Program-made: the position numbers and the translations under genes
Part shown: in pieces, positions 56,939 to 64,000 of the stretch
Layout of the letters: every line of letters begins with the position of its first letter
How positions within the stretch are numbered: the stretch's first letter is position 1
Notes under the pieces: model-generated
What the model saw: only the letters and a program-made list of their open reading frames with translations
Database searches by the model: none
Told to the model about the DNA's origin: nothing
Source of the DNA: Streptomyces sp. NBC_01775
Lineage (GTDB): Bacteria > Actinomycetota > Actinomycetes > Streptomycetales > Streptomycetaceae
Direction: 5' to 3'
Length of the DNA: 64,000 bases
Assembly: GCF_035917675.1 (NCBI RefSeq)
Contig: NZ_CP109104.1
Span: forward strand, 2,852,001 to 2,916,000

Positions 56939-58108
56939 GGCGAAGGGGCCGCTGGAGGCGAAGGCCAGATCGGCGAAGCGTTCGCCGATGCGGCGGTGGG
57001 TGGGGGCGTCCGGGTGAAGCTGGTCGGGCAGCGGCAGTTCGGCGAAGTCGTCCTCGCCGTAGAGGTCGCGGCCGTCGAGGTAGTGCAGATTCGGGTCCTC
57101 GGCCGCCCGTTGGGTGACGATGCGGGCCAGCTCCGCGCGGATGACGCCCAGGGTCAGCTTCCCGCCCGCGCGCTCGGCGGGGTCCCCCACGGCCCGGAAG
57201 TGGAGCCGGCCCTCGCCGAGGTTGCCGAAGTCCGGGGCACTTGGGCCGGGGGTGTCCTCGTGTATGGGGCACCAGATCGGTGAGACGACCAGCAGCGGTG
57301 CGGTGGGATGCCCCTCGCGGACGGTGTCGAGGAAGCCGTGCACCGCGGGGCCGAAGGCACGCAGACGCATCAGGTCGGCGTTGACGATGTTGATGCCGAT
57401 CTTGACGCTGATCAGGTCGGCGGGGGTGTCGCGCAGGGCACGGGCGGTGAACGGGTCGAGCAGGGCGCTGCCGCCCAGGCCCAGGTTGACCAGTTCCACG
57501 CCGCCGAGGGAGGCGGCCAGGGCCGGCCAGGTGGTGGTGGGGCTGGCGGCGTCGGAGCCGTGGCTGATCGAACTGCCGTGGTGCAGCCACACCTTGCGGC
57601 CCGGATCGGGGGCGGGCTCGACGGGGGCGTCGGTGCGCAGCGCGCCGAGTTCGGTGGTCTCGTTGTGCGGCAGCCAGATCTCGACGTCCTTGACGCGGTC
57701 GGGCAGACCGGTGAAGCGCACGGTGCCGGCCGGGCCGTTCTGTTTCTCGGCGGTTCCGGCGATCATGTCGATGGTCAGGGTGTTGCCGCCCGTCGCGCTC
57801 GCCTGGGCGGCCAGGCTGCCGTCGACGAGCAGGTCGTACACACCGTCGGGGCGGGGCGGAGCTCCCACGTAGACCCGCCTGGTGGGCAGTGTGTCCAGCT
57901 CGACGGCGGTGGCCCGGGTACGGAAGGCCAGCCGGACGCCCGAGGGCTGGGACTCGGCCATGGCCAGCTGTGCGTCGGCGGCCTGGGCGCGGGCCCGGGC
58001 GGGCAGCCTGTGCGGCAGCACGCCGTGCTCGGTGCGCTCCAGGTCGAGGGCACCGCGCAGGAGTTCCGCGGTGACGGGCGTGGCGATCCAGTCTCGTTCG
58101 GTGGTCAT
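56924..58108 (-). CDS. SGNH/GDSL-type hydrolase with N-terminal beta domain
   Basis: 394 residues. The first roughly 170 residues are beta-rich (VRLAFRTRATAVELDTLPTR, RKVWLHHG at the join) and look like a jelly-roll. The SGNH domain follows: block I HHGSSISHG (GSS in place of GDS), the glycine block NLGLGGSALLDP, the asparagine in IGINIVNAD, and the Asp-His pair in DQLHPDAPTH. This matches the SsfX3-type two-domain esterases. There is no signal peptide, so it is likely cytoplasmic. The substrate is unknown. The stop lies in a tandem repeat. Confidence 0.87.
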   Translation of the reverse strand: MTTERDWIATPVTAELLRGALDLERTEHGVLPHRLPARARAQAADAQLAMAESQPSGVRLAFRTRATAVELDTLPTRRVYVGAPPRPDGVYDLLVDGSLAAQASATGGNTLTIDMIAGTAEKQNGPAGTVRFTGLPDRVKDVEIWLPHNETTELGALRTDAPVEPAPDPGRKVWLHHGSSISHGSDAASPTTTWPALAASLGGVELVNLGLGGSALLDPFTARALRDTPADLISVKIGINIVNADLMRLRAFGPAVHGFLDTVREGHPTAPLLVVSPIWCPIHEDTPGPSAPDFGNLGEGRLHFRAVGDPAERAGGKLTLGVIRAELARIVTQRAAEDPNLHYLDGRDLYGEDDFAELPLPDQLHPDAPTHRRIGERFADLAFASSGPFAAERD

Positions 58109-58221
58109 GTCTCGTCCTGTTGGTCTGTGTTCGCGGGGTGTCCGGCTTCGCCGATGCGCCGCACGGACGGCGGCCTCCGCGCGGTGGTCTTCGGGCGGCG
58201 GCCTCCGCGGCGATCTCCGGG

Positions 58222-58278
58222 AGCGAAGTCCGGGTTGAGGGGCGAAGTTCAGGTTGAGGAGCGAAGTCCGGGTCGAGG
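58222..58278. repeat. Three 19-bp tandem repeats upstream of the SGNH gene
   Basis: Units AGCGAAGTCCGGGTTGAGG (58222-58240), a diverged copy (58241-58259) and a third (58260-58278) lie between the SGNH hydrolase start and the TetR stop. Both genes are on the minus strand, so the array sits in the hydrolase's upstream region. Confidence 0.85.
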
Positions 58279-58291
58279 GGCCGGGCCCTCG

Positions 58292-58861
58292 TCAGGTCGC
58301 GGGCCAGTTCCGCAGCAGGGCGTCGAGCGCGTCCAGGGTGCGGTCCCAGGTCTCCTGCGTGTCGGGGGTGCTGTGGCTGAAGCCGCCGCCCATCTCCAGG
58401 CTGACGTAGCCGTGGAAGACGCTGCCCAGCAGCCGGACCGCGTGCGTCTGGTCCGGCTCCGTCAGGTCGTAGCCGCGCAGGATCGCACGCGTCATCTGCG
58501 CGTGCCTGACGCCCGCGCTGGCGGCTGCCGTCTCCGGGTCGAGCCGCAGCTGGGCCGCGGCGTAGCGGCCAGGGTGCTCCCGGGCGTAGTCGCGGTAGAC
58601 GTTCGCGAAGGCGGCCAGGGCGTCCTTGCCCGCCCGTCCGGCCAGTGCCGCGGCGCACCGGTCGGCGAGCTCCTCCAGCGCCAGCAGGGCGATCTTGGTC
58701 TTGAGGTCCTGGGAGTTCTTCACATGCGAGTACAGACTCGCGACCTTGACATCGAACTGCCTGGCGAGCGCCGAGACGGTCACTTGGTCGAAACCGACCT
58801 CGTCGGCCAGTTCCGCTCCCGCCCGGGTCAGACGTTCCGTGGTCAGCCCTACACGCGCCAT
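58292..58861 (-). CDS. TetR-family transcriptional regulator
   Basis: 189 residues. The N-terminal TetR helix-turn-helix spans about 8-55 (ELADEVGFDQVTVSALARQF then KVASLYSHVKNSQDL). The C-terminal WHG-type domain (RGYDLTEPDQTHAVRLLGSVFHGYVSLE) binds an unknown ligand and forms the dimer. The ATG at 58861 follows GGAGGAAGGG. It is divergent from the FBP-domain gene with a perfect operator between them, so it most likely represses that gene and itself. Confidence 0.92.
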   Translation of the reverse strand: MARVGLTTERLTRAGAELADEVGFDQVTVSALARQFDVKVASLYSHVKNSQDLKTKIALLALEELADRCAAALAGRAGKDALAAFANVYRDYAREHPGRYAAAQLRLDPETAAASAGVRHAQMTRAILRGYDLTEPDQTHAVRLLGSVFHGYVSLEMGGGFSHSTPDTQETWDRTLDALDALLRNWPAT

Positions 58862-58894
58862 ACCCTTCCTCCCATTCGGCAGGCCCCATTATGC

Positions 58895-58919
58895 ATTTGC
58901 CTAACACCTTTAGGCAAAT
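58895..58919. promoter_or_regulatory. Perfect TetR-type operator between divergent genes
   Basis: ATTTGCCTAA (58895-58904) and TTAGGCAAAT (58910-58919) are exact inverted copies around CACCT. The right arm runs into TAGCCT (58920-58925), a -10 box 6 nt before the FBP-gene ATG, so repressor binding would occlude that promoter. Confidence 0.82.
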
Positions 58920-58931
58920 TAGCCTGCACTT

Positions 58932-59423
58932 ATGGAACCGCTGAGTGAGAAAGAGATCCGCGCCGCGTTCGTGAACTGCACCAAGGGCGAGGCGAAGCGC
59001 CTGTCCGTCCCGCGCGACCTGGCCGACCGGCCCTGGGACGACCTGGACTATCTCGGCTGGCGCGACCCGCAGGCCCCGGACCGCGCCTACCTCGTCGCCG
59101 AGCTGGACGGGCGCCCCCGGGCCCTCGCACTGCGCTCCCCCGCCCCCGCCGCCTGGCAGACCCGGCGCAGCATGTGCTCGGTGTGCGTGACCACCCACGC
59201 CGGCGGCGTCTCCTTGATGGTCGCGCCGAAGGCGGGCAAGGCCGGACAGCAGGGCAACTCGGTGGGCGTCTACCTGTGCAGCGACCTTTCCTGCTCGCTG
59301 TATGTGCGGGGCAAGAAGGACACGGGCATCGGCGCACGGATCCACGAAGCGATCACGCTGGAGGAGAAGATCCAGCGGACCGTACGGAACCTCGCCGCGT
59401 TCGTCACCAACGTGACCGCCTGA
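58932..59423 (+). CDS. FBP-domain protein (FusB-like EF-G-binding zinc finger)
   Basis: 163 residues. The C-terminal half has the four-cysteine treble-clef finger of the FBP/FusB family: C82 and C85 in MCSVCVT, C116 and C121 in LCSDLSC. FusB proteins bind elongation factor G and free it from fusidic-acid-stalled ribosomes; actinobacterial members are mostly uncharacterised. The ATG at 58932 is 6 nt after a TAGCCT box, so the mRNA is probably leaderless. It is controlled by the divergent TetR gene. Confidence 0.85.
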   Translation: MEPLSEKEIRAAFVNCTKGEAKRLSVPRDLADRPWDDLDYLGWRDPQAPDRAYLVAELDGRPRALALRSPAPAAWQTRRSMCSVCVTTHAGGVSLMVAPKAGKAGQQGNSVGVYLCSDLSCSLYVRGKKDTGIGARIHEAITLEEKIQRTVRNLAAFVTNVTA

Positions 59424-59471
59424 GCCCCCGGACACACCCTCGGGCGCGCCTGGACACCCGCCGGCGCACCG

Positions 59472-60413
59472 CTACGACAGTGTGCCGGAGACCACGGAAG
59501 CCGCCTTCGCGATCAGTTTGTCGTCCGGCTCGGCGTCCTTCTTGGTGCGGTAGGACATGATCGCGATGACGAGGGGCGCGGCGTGGGGGCGCCAGACCAC
59601 GGCGATGTCGTCGCGGGCGCCGTGGTAGCTGCCCGTTCCGGTCTTGTCGGCGACCTTCCAGTCCTTGGGGACCCCGGCCCTGATGAGCTCGTCGCCGGTG
59701 GTGTTGGTCCGCAGCCACTTCGTGAGCTGCTTGCGTTCGCCCTTGCCGAGAACGTCGCCGAGGACGAGCGCGCGCAGGTTCTTGGCCAGGACGCGCGGTG
59801 TGGTCGTATCCCGCGTGGTGCCCGGGGTCCACCGGCTCAGCTCGGGCTCGCGGCGCTCCATCCTGGTGGTGTGGTCGCCCATTTTCTCCAGCGCGGCGTC
59901 CAGGCCCTTGGGCCCGCCCAGTTGGTCGAACAGCAAGTTGGCCGCGGTGTTGTCGCTGTAGCGGACGGCCGCTTCGCACAGCTCGCCCAGGCTCATCCCG
60001 GCCTCGACGTGCTTCTCGCTCACCGGGGAGTTGGGGATCAGGTCGTCCCTGGAGTACTTGATCGTCCGGTCCAGGCCGCTGAGGGAGTACTTCCGCAGCA
60101 CGGCGCCGGCGGCCAGCGCCTTGAACGTGGAGTTGTAGGAGAAGCGCCGGCCGTCGCGGTGGGCGACCTCGCGCCCGGTTCCGGTGTCGACGGCGTAGAC
60201 GCCCAGCCGCGCGTCGAACTCGCGCTCAAGCTTCCGGAATTCGGCGGCGGACGACTCCGTGCCCGCCTTCGGCTTCGCGGTCCCGGACGACGGGGATGAC
60301 CGGGTCGCCGCGCCCGGGGAGCTGCCGTCTCCGCAGGCCACCGGCAGGACGAGGGTGAGCGCGGCAAGCGCGCCGAGCGCGGTGCGGCGGGCACGGGTGT
60401 GCTGCATGGGCAT
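59472..60413 (-). CDS. blaL: Class A beta-lactamase, lipoprotein (BlaL type)
   Basis: 313 residues. A lipoprotein signal ends LVLPVAC with C27. All class A motifs are intact: STFK at 95-98, SDN at 153-155, the general base E191 in EPELSRW, and KTG at 257-259. It hydrolyses penicillins outside the membrane. The ATG at 60413 has GGAGG 8 nt upstream. It is divergent from a LysR regulator and a second penicillin-recognising protein, the same layout as blaL-blaA-blaB of S. cacaoi, so beta-lactam induction is expected. Confidence 0.94.
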   Translation of the reverse strand: MPMQHTRARRTALGALAALTLVLPVACGDGSSPGAATRSSPSSGTAKPKAGTESSAAEFRKLEREFDARLGVYAVDTGTGREVAHRDGRRFSYNSTFKALAAGAVLRKYSLSGLDRTIKYSRDDLIPNSPVSEKHVEAGMSLGELCEAAVRYSDNTAANLLFDQLGGPKGLDAALEKMGDHTTRMERREPELSRWTPGTTRDTTTPRVLAKNLRALVLGDVLGKGERKQLTKWLRTNTTGDELIRAGVPKDWKVADKTGTGSYHGARDDIAVVWRPHAAPLVIAIMSYRTKKDAEPDDKLIAKAASVVSGTLS

Positions 60414-60521
60414 GGTCCGAACCTCCGGGTCGTCCCCGGCACACGGCGCGCGGGGATGGAGTGACCGGGCCCCTGCCCGGGACGTGGTCACGGCGTTCCG
60501 GTCAGCCTCGCCTTCGGGCGG

Positions 60522-60573
60522 CTATGCGGTCCAATACGCTCACGCGCTCTTTCATGCTCATCCCGCATAGAGT
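60522..60573. promoter_or_regulatory. Inverted repeat and leaderless -10 box in the bla divergent region
   Basis: CTATGCGG at 60522-60529 and CCGCATAG at 60563-60570 are perfect inverted copies 33 bp apart, a spacing that allows a LysR tetramer to bridge two sites. TAGAGT (60568-60573) is 6 nt before the GTG at 60580, so the LysR mRNA may be leaderless and autoregulated. Confidence 0.5.
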
Positions 60574-60579
60574 GCGGGT

Positions 60580-61608
60580 GTGGATCTGGTGGGAGTGTGC
60601 CGGGCGTTCGTCAGCGTGAGCGAGCGCGGCGGTTTCACGGTGGGGGCAGCCGCCGCCCGGATGTCGCAGTCGGTGGCCAGCCGTCGCGTCGCGGCGCTGG
60701 AGGAGCGCTTCGGTGAGCCGCTGTTCGAGCGCACCTCGCGGCGGGCCGTTCTCACCCCCTTCGGCCGCGACCTGCTGCCGGCGGCCCGGCAACTCGTGCA
60801 GGCCGCCGACGTGCTGCTGCACGAGGCGGAGGCCGCCAAGCGCAAGCCGTGGCGGCTCGCGGTGCCCGGTGTCTGCTCCACGGCCGCTCTCGCCCGCCTG
60901 GTCGCCGAGGCACGCGGGAGCGGCGTCACGCTCGATCTCCACGTCGCGTCCCCGGCACGGCGCACGGAGCTGCTCCACGCACGGCAGGCGCGCGCCGCCC
61001 TGCTCGCGGTGCCCCTGGACGAGGCCAGGTGGACCGTGCCGCTGGGGCTGGCCGGGGTCCAGGCCCCCGCCATGAAGCGCGTCCACCTGGAGACGCTGCG
61101 GCTCGGACGGGCCTCCCCGGGCCCGGCCCGGCGTATCTGGATCCAGCCGGAGGACGACGTACCGCACATCCGCGACCCGTTGACACGGCTGCGCGACGCG
61201 GTCGGGCTGCGGCCCGCACAGCTCGTCGCCGCGAGCGATCTGACGTCGGCCGCGGCCGAAGTCCTGTGCACCCGCGATCTGTTGCTGTGCTCCCCCGCGC
61301 AGGCCGAGGAGCTCGCGCTGAAGTGGCGGCCCCTCGGTGAGATCGCCCTCAGCCGGGGTTACGCCCTGGCCGCCGCCGCTGACGGCAACCCCCGGCACGT
61401 CGAAGCGCGCCTGGGCGACGCCATCGCCCGCTGCCTGGGCGCGGACGTCCGGCCGGGCGCCGGGGACGGGACAGGCCCGGGCGTCCCGCCGGGCGCTGAG
61501 GACGGCACGGGCGCTGGGGGCGGGACGGGCGCTGGGGGCGGGACGGGTACTGGGGGCGGGACGGGCACAGGAGGCGGCGCGGGCGCGGGAGGCGGGATGG
61601 CGGCGTGA
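60580..61608 (+). CDS. blaA: LysR-family regulator of the beta-lactamase (BlaA-like)
   Basis: 342 residues from GTG 60580. The winged helix (residues 1-60) contains RMSQSVASRRVAALEERFGEPLFER, typical of LysR. A periplasmic-binding-type effector domain follows to about 290. The tail is a Gly/Thr-rich run encoded by an 18-bp tandem array (about 61503-61594), probably disordered. By analogy with S. cacaoi BlaA it activates blaL in response to beta-lactams, with the downstream protein. The stop shares GTGA with that gene. Confidence 0.85.
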   Translation: MDLVGVCRAFVSVSERGGFTVGAAAARMSQSVASRRVAALEERFGEPLFERTSRRAVLTPFGRDLLPAARQLVQAADVLLHEAEAAKRKPWRLAVPGVCSTAALARLVAEARGSGVTLDLHVASPARRTELLHARQARAALLAVPLDEARWTVPLGLAGVQAPAMKRVHLETLRLGRASPGPARRIWIQPEDDVPHIRDPLTRLRDAVGLRPAQLVAASDLTSAAAEVLCTRDLLLCSPAQAEELALKWRPLGEIALSRGYALAAAADGNPRHVEARLGDAIARCLGADVRPGAGDGTGPGVPPGAEDGTGAGGGTGAGGGTGTGGGTGTGGGAGAGGGMAA

Positions 61609-62507
61609 GCACCGAGGCACTGCTGCACGACATGCGCGGGCAGCTGCGCGACGGCGGCCTGCACGGCTGTCTTCTCGTACGGGACCTCCACACCGGGGAC
61701 GAGCTGGGGATCGACCCGGACACCCAGCTGCCCGCCGCTTCCCTGGTCAAGGTCCCGCTCGCGCTGGCAACCGTGGAGCGCGTCCGGCGCGGCGAACTCG
61801 ACGGAGCGACGGTGCTCGACGTGGAGCCCGGCCGGATCACCACGCCCGGCCCGACCGGGCTGAGCCGCTTCCGGCACCCCGCGCGAATCGCGCTCGACGA
61901 CCTGCTCTACCTGAGCACCTGTGTGAGCGACGGAACGGCCGCCGACGCGCTGTTCGAGCTCACCCCGCCCGCCCAGGTCGCCCGCATCCTCCAGGAACTC
62001 GGGCTCCGTGGCCTCACCGTCCGGCACGGCATGCGCGAGCTGACCGAGACGCCGGTGGAGCGCTTCGACGCCGCACAGGCACATCTCGCGCACGCCCTCG
62101 CCATCGACTCCGGCACCAGCGGGCGCGGGCACCGGGTCCCCCAGCTCGACACCACCCGCGCCAACACCGGCAGCGCACGCGCCTACGCCGAGCTGCTCCA
62201 GGCCCTGTGGACGCCCTCGGCGATCCACCCCGACGTGGCCGGGCGCGTACGCGAACTCATGGCGAACAACCTGCTGCGGCACCGGCTCACCCCGGACTTC
62301 AGCTCCGACGCCACGACGTGGTCCTCCAAGACCGGCACGCTCCTCAACCTCCGCCACGAGATCGGCGTCGTCGAGCACTCCGACGGCCAGGCCTTCGCCG
62401 TCGCCGTCCTCACGGAGTCGCTGGTTCCGGCCGGCATCCAGCCCGGCGCCGAAGCCCTCATGTCGCAGGTCGCCCGCACCCTGCGCGATCACCTCCGGCA
62501 GCTGTGA
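61605..62507 (+). CDS. blaB: BlaB-like cytoplasmic penicillin-recognising protein
   Basis: 300 residues, GTG 61605 overlapping the blaA stop. It has a serine beta-lactamase-type fold with SLVK at 46-49, SDG at 108-110 (SDN in true class A enzymes) and KTG at 242-244. There is no signal peptide, so it is intracellular. In S. cacaoi the equivalent BlaB is needed with BlaA for blaL induction and is not itself an efficient beta-lactamase. Whether this copy binds penicillin is not known. Confidence 0.85.
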   Translation: MSTEALLHDMRGQLRDGGLHGCLLVRDLHTGDELGIDPDTQLPAASLVKVPLALATVERVRRGELDGATVLDVEPGRITTPGPTGLSRFRHPARIALDDLLYLSTCVSDGTAADALFELTPPAQVARILQELGLRGLTVRHGMRELTETPVERFDAAQAHLAHALAIDSGTSGRGHRVPQLDTTRANTGSARAYAELLQALWTPSAIHPDVAGRVRELMANNLLRHRLTPDFSSDATTWSSKTGTLLNLRHEIGVVEHSDGQAFAVAVLTESLVPAGIQPGAEALMSQVARTLRDHLRQL

Positions 62508-62603
62508 CAGTCCGCGGCAGCTGACGGCCCGCGCGGGGCCTTGGCAGGGCGCTCGCGGGAAACCCCTTCGCCCCGGCGCCGTTCGGCTCCCTACCATCCC
62601 GTC

Positions 62604-63821
62604 ATGGACCCGACCCCCCGGCAGCCCACGCGGCCCGAGCGCACGCCGTCCGAGCGCACGCCGCCCCCGTCACCCACGCCGCCCGGTCCGGACGAGCGGG
62701 CGGACCTCCTGCTGGGCGGCCCGCTGGGGCGGCAGCTCCTGGGCGCTTTCGTCAGCCCCCTTCTGGAACACACGCTGTTCGAGTCCCTGGGGCTGGGCGA
62801 TGTCCCGGGAACCGCGTTCTGGGCCACGAGTACCTCGGGCACGGGGCGGGCCTCCCTGGTGCGGCGGCGCAAGCGCCGCGAGTGGCACCAGGTACCGGCC
62901 GCCGAGGTGCGCGGGGCCGTGCGAGCCGCGGTCTTTGAGGGCGAGTGGCACCGGATCGGCGAGCTGACCGAGTCCGATGCCTTGACCGAACTGGCCTCGG
63001 AATCCTCGACGTTCGGGTTCATGGGCAGCGACGAGGCGGTGTGGGGCCTGAGCGCGGTCGCGGCGGAGGAACTGCGGCCGGTCGCCACCGCGCTGGCCGG
63101 GTCGACGGCGGCCTCCCGCTGGTGGGAGCCGGTCCAGCGGGCGGACCAGCGTCAGCTCGTGTGGTCGGGGGACGGCCCGGAGCTGACCGGCATCGAGGAC
63201 GCCGTACGGCAGGACATGGCGCGGGAGCGGGCCGAGAACGCGCGGGGCCTCAAGCGCCGCCCCCGGAAGGGCGAGCGGAACATCGGGGCGATCTGGTGGT
63301 CGGCGCCGGACTTCGCCCAGAACACCTGGACAACGGGGCCGCGCGAGGATCTGCCGACCATCGAGCTCGGCCACTTCATCGACACCTTCGCTCCGTTCGG
63401 GGAGTCGACGGCGACGGTGGGCAGCATCGCGATCGGCGCACGGGCACGGGTGGCCGAGATCCACGGCCCGCTGGACTGGCAGGACCTCGTCGTCCGCTTT
63501 CCCCGCGACGTGACGGGCACCCACGACGGCGAGTGGCGCACATGGGCGGACGAGGACGGGCCCTGGTACCTGCCCGACTGGGAGGCCGTGGCGGAGCACT
63601 ACGACGGAGTGCATGTCACCGTCGGCGGCTACCTCGCCGCGTGCGGCCGGGCCAGCCCCGTCCTGGACGGCTGGACGGTGCTCGCCGGATGGGTGCCGGA
63701 CGCGACCCTCTGGCTCCACGACGTGGCGACCGCCGTCAGACGGCTCGGCCAGTGGCACGGCGACCTTGGGGACACCGGCGACTGGGACGACGTCCGCGCC
63801 GGCTGGAGCCCGGACCGCTAG
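62604..63821 (+). CDS. Hypothetical protein, possibly leaderless
   Basis: 405 residues from ATG 62604. A proline/threonine-rich head of about 30 residues precedes a folded region. Distinct blocks are SSTFGFMGSDEAVWGLSAVA, IGAIWWSAPDFAQNTW and WRTWADEDGPWYLPDWEAVA. Tryptophan and aspartate are frequent; there are no membrane spans or signal. I do not recognise the family. A TACCAT box 6 nt before the ATG fits leaderless transcription. The stop codon TAG overlaps the stop of the opposite-strand gene through the palindrome CTAG. Confidence 0.75.
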   Translation: MDPTPRQPTRPERTPSERTPPPSPTPPGPDERADLLLGGPLGRQLLGAFVSPLLEHTLFESLGLGDVPGTAFWATSTSGTGRASLVRRRKRREWHQVPAAEVRGAVRAAVFEGEWHRIGELTESDALTELASESSTFGFMGSDEAVWGLSAVAAEELRPVATALAGSTAASRWWEPVQRADQRQLVWSGDGPELTGIEDAVRQDMARERAENARGLKRRPRKGERNIGAIWWSAPDFAQNTWTTGPREDLPTIELGHFIDTFAPFGESTATVGSIAIGARARVAEIHGPLDWQDLVVRFPRDVTGTHDGEWRTWADEDGPWYLPDWEAVAEHYDGVHVTVGGYLAACGRASPVLDGWTVLAGWVPDATLWLHDVATAVRRLGQWHGDLGDTGDWDDVRAGWSPDR

Positions 63822-64000
63822 TGTCCGTCGCTTCCGGCAGCCGGATCCGAAGCCGGGGCCGGGGCCGGGGCTGGGGCCGGAGCCGGGGCCGGGGTCTGGC
63901 GACTCCCCCGGGCAGTGCTCCGATCGCGCGGATCGTGCCGTTCGCCGCGCAGGAACCGGCGCAGGATGAGGTGGAGGGTGGGAAGCTGCTCGGCCGGTTT
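63818..64000 (-). CDS. C-terminal part of an unknown protein (5' end outside window)
   Basis: An open frame runs from the right edge to a TAG stop at 63818-63820. The last 60 residues start KPAEQLPTLHLILRRFLRGE and end in an alternating Ala-Pro run encoded by GGGGCC-type hexamers (about 63851-63897). Too little is present to name it. Its stop and that of the preceding plus-strand gene share CTAG. Confidence 0.5.
   Translation of the reverse strand, partial: KPAEQLPTLHLILRRFLRGERHDPRDRSTARGSRQTPAPAPAPAPAPAPASDPAAGSDGH

Overview
The window is about 70% G+C and reads as a chromosome segment of a Streptomyces or very close relative. Supporting signs are the third-position G/C bias, the tRNA-dependent amidotransferase order gatC-gatA-small gene-gatB, a GGDEF-EAL gene beside ligA, a tandem glycine riboswitch before gcvT, many GTG starts, several likely leaderless genes, and dispersed streptomycete-type palindromic repeats at gene ends. 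I see no rRNA, tRNA, CRISPR array, transposase or phage gene.

Layout. 1-343 is the tail of a metallo-beta-lactamase-fold hydrolase. 583-6119 is a sugar-acid module: SDR, zinc alcohol dehydrogenase, L-fuconate dehydratase and an MFS carrier on the minus strand, with a divergent GntR regulator. 6293-9870 is gatCAB plus a small conserved gene. 10111-14002 is a tightly coupled five-gene operon: a 61-residue peptide with an E-C-G-G junction, an unknown protein, two paralogous helical proteins and a cytoplasmic serine hydrolase. It sits between otherwise housekeeping genes and is the best candidate here for an undescribed peptide (RiPP-like) system.

14085-21715 carries a GGDEF-EAL protein, ligA, a MetE-like protein, an SDR and an orphan MreB-like actin. 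22033-23706 is a fused glycine/sarcosine-dimethylglycine methyltransferase (betaine synthesis) behind a structured leader. 23834-33450 holds an ion-channel-like RCK protein, a LOG-family protein, mnmA, an amidase, a cysteine desulfurase, a Dps, a thioesterase and an aldehyde-dehydrogenase homologue lacking the catalytic cysteine. 34375-40726 is a complete oligopeptide ABC transporter. 41008-48553 is a glycine/serine block: two SseB-like proteins, an ATPase, then riboswitch-gcvT-gcvH-glyA-sdaA, which can take glycine through serine to pyruvate.

From about 48.6 kb the content becomes accessory and resistance-like: an APH-fold kinase, a secreted GH67 alpha-glucuronidase, a rifampin phosphotransferase (rph) with a rifamycin-associated element upstream, a GvpU-like protein, an SGNH hydrolase, a TetR/FBP (EF-G-binding-like) pair with a perfect shared operator, and a beta-lactamase locus of the blaL-blaA-blaB type. 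Two unknown genes, one cut by the window edge, close the segment. Five copies of one dispersed palindromic repeat occupy gene 3' ends, four of them between convergent genes.
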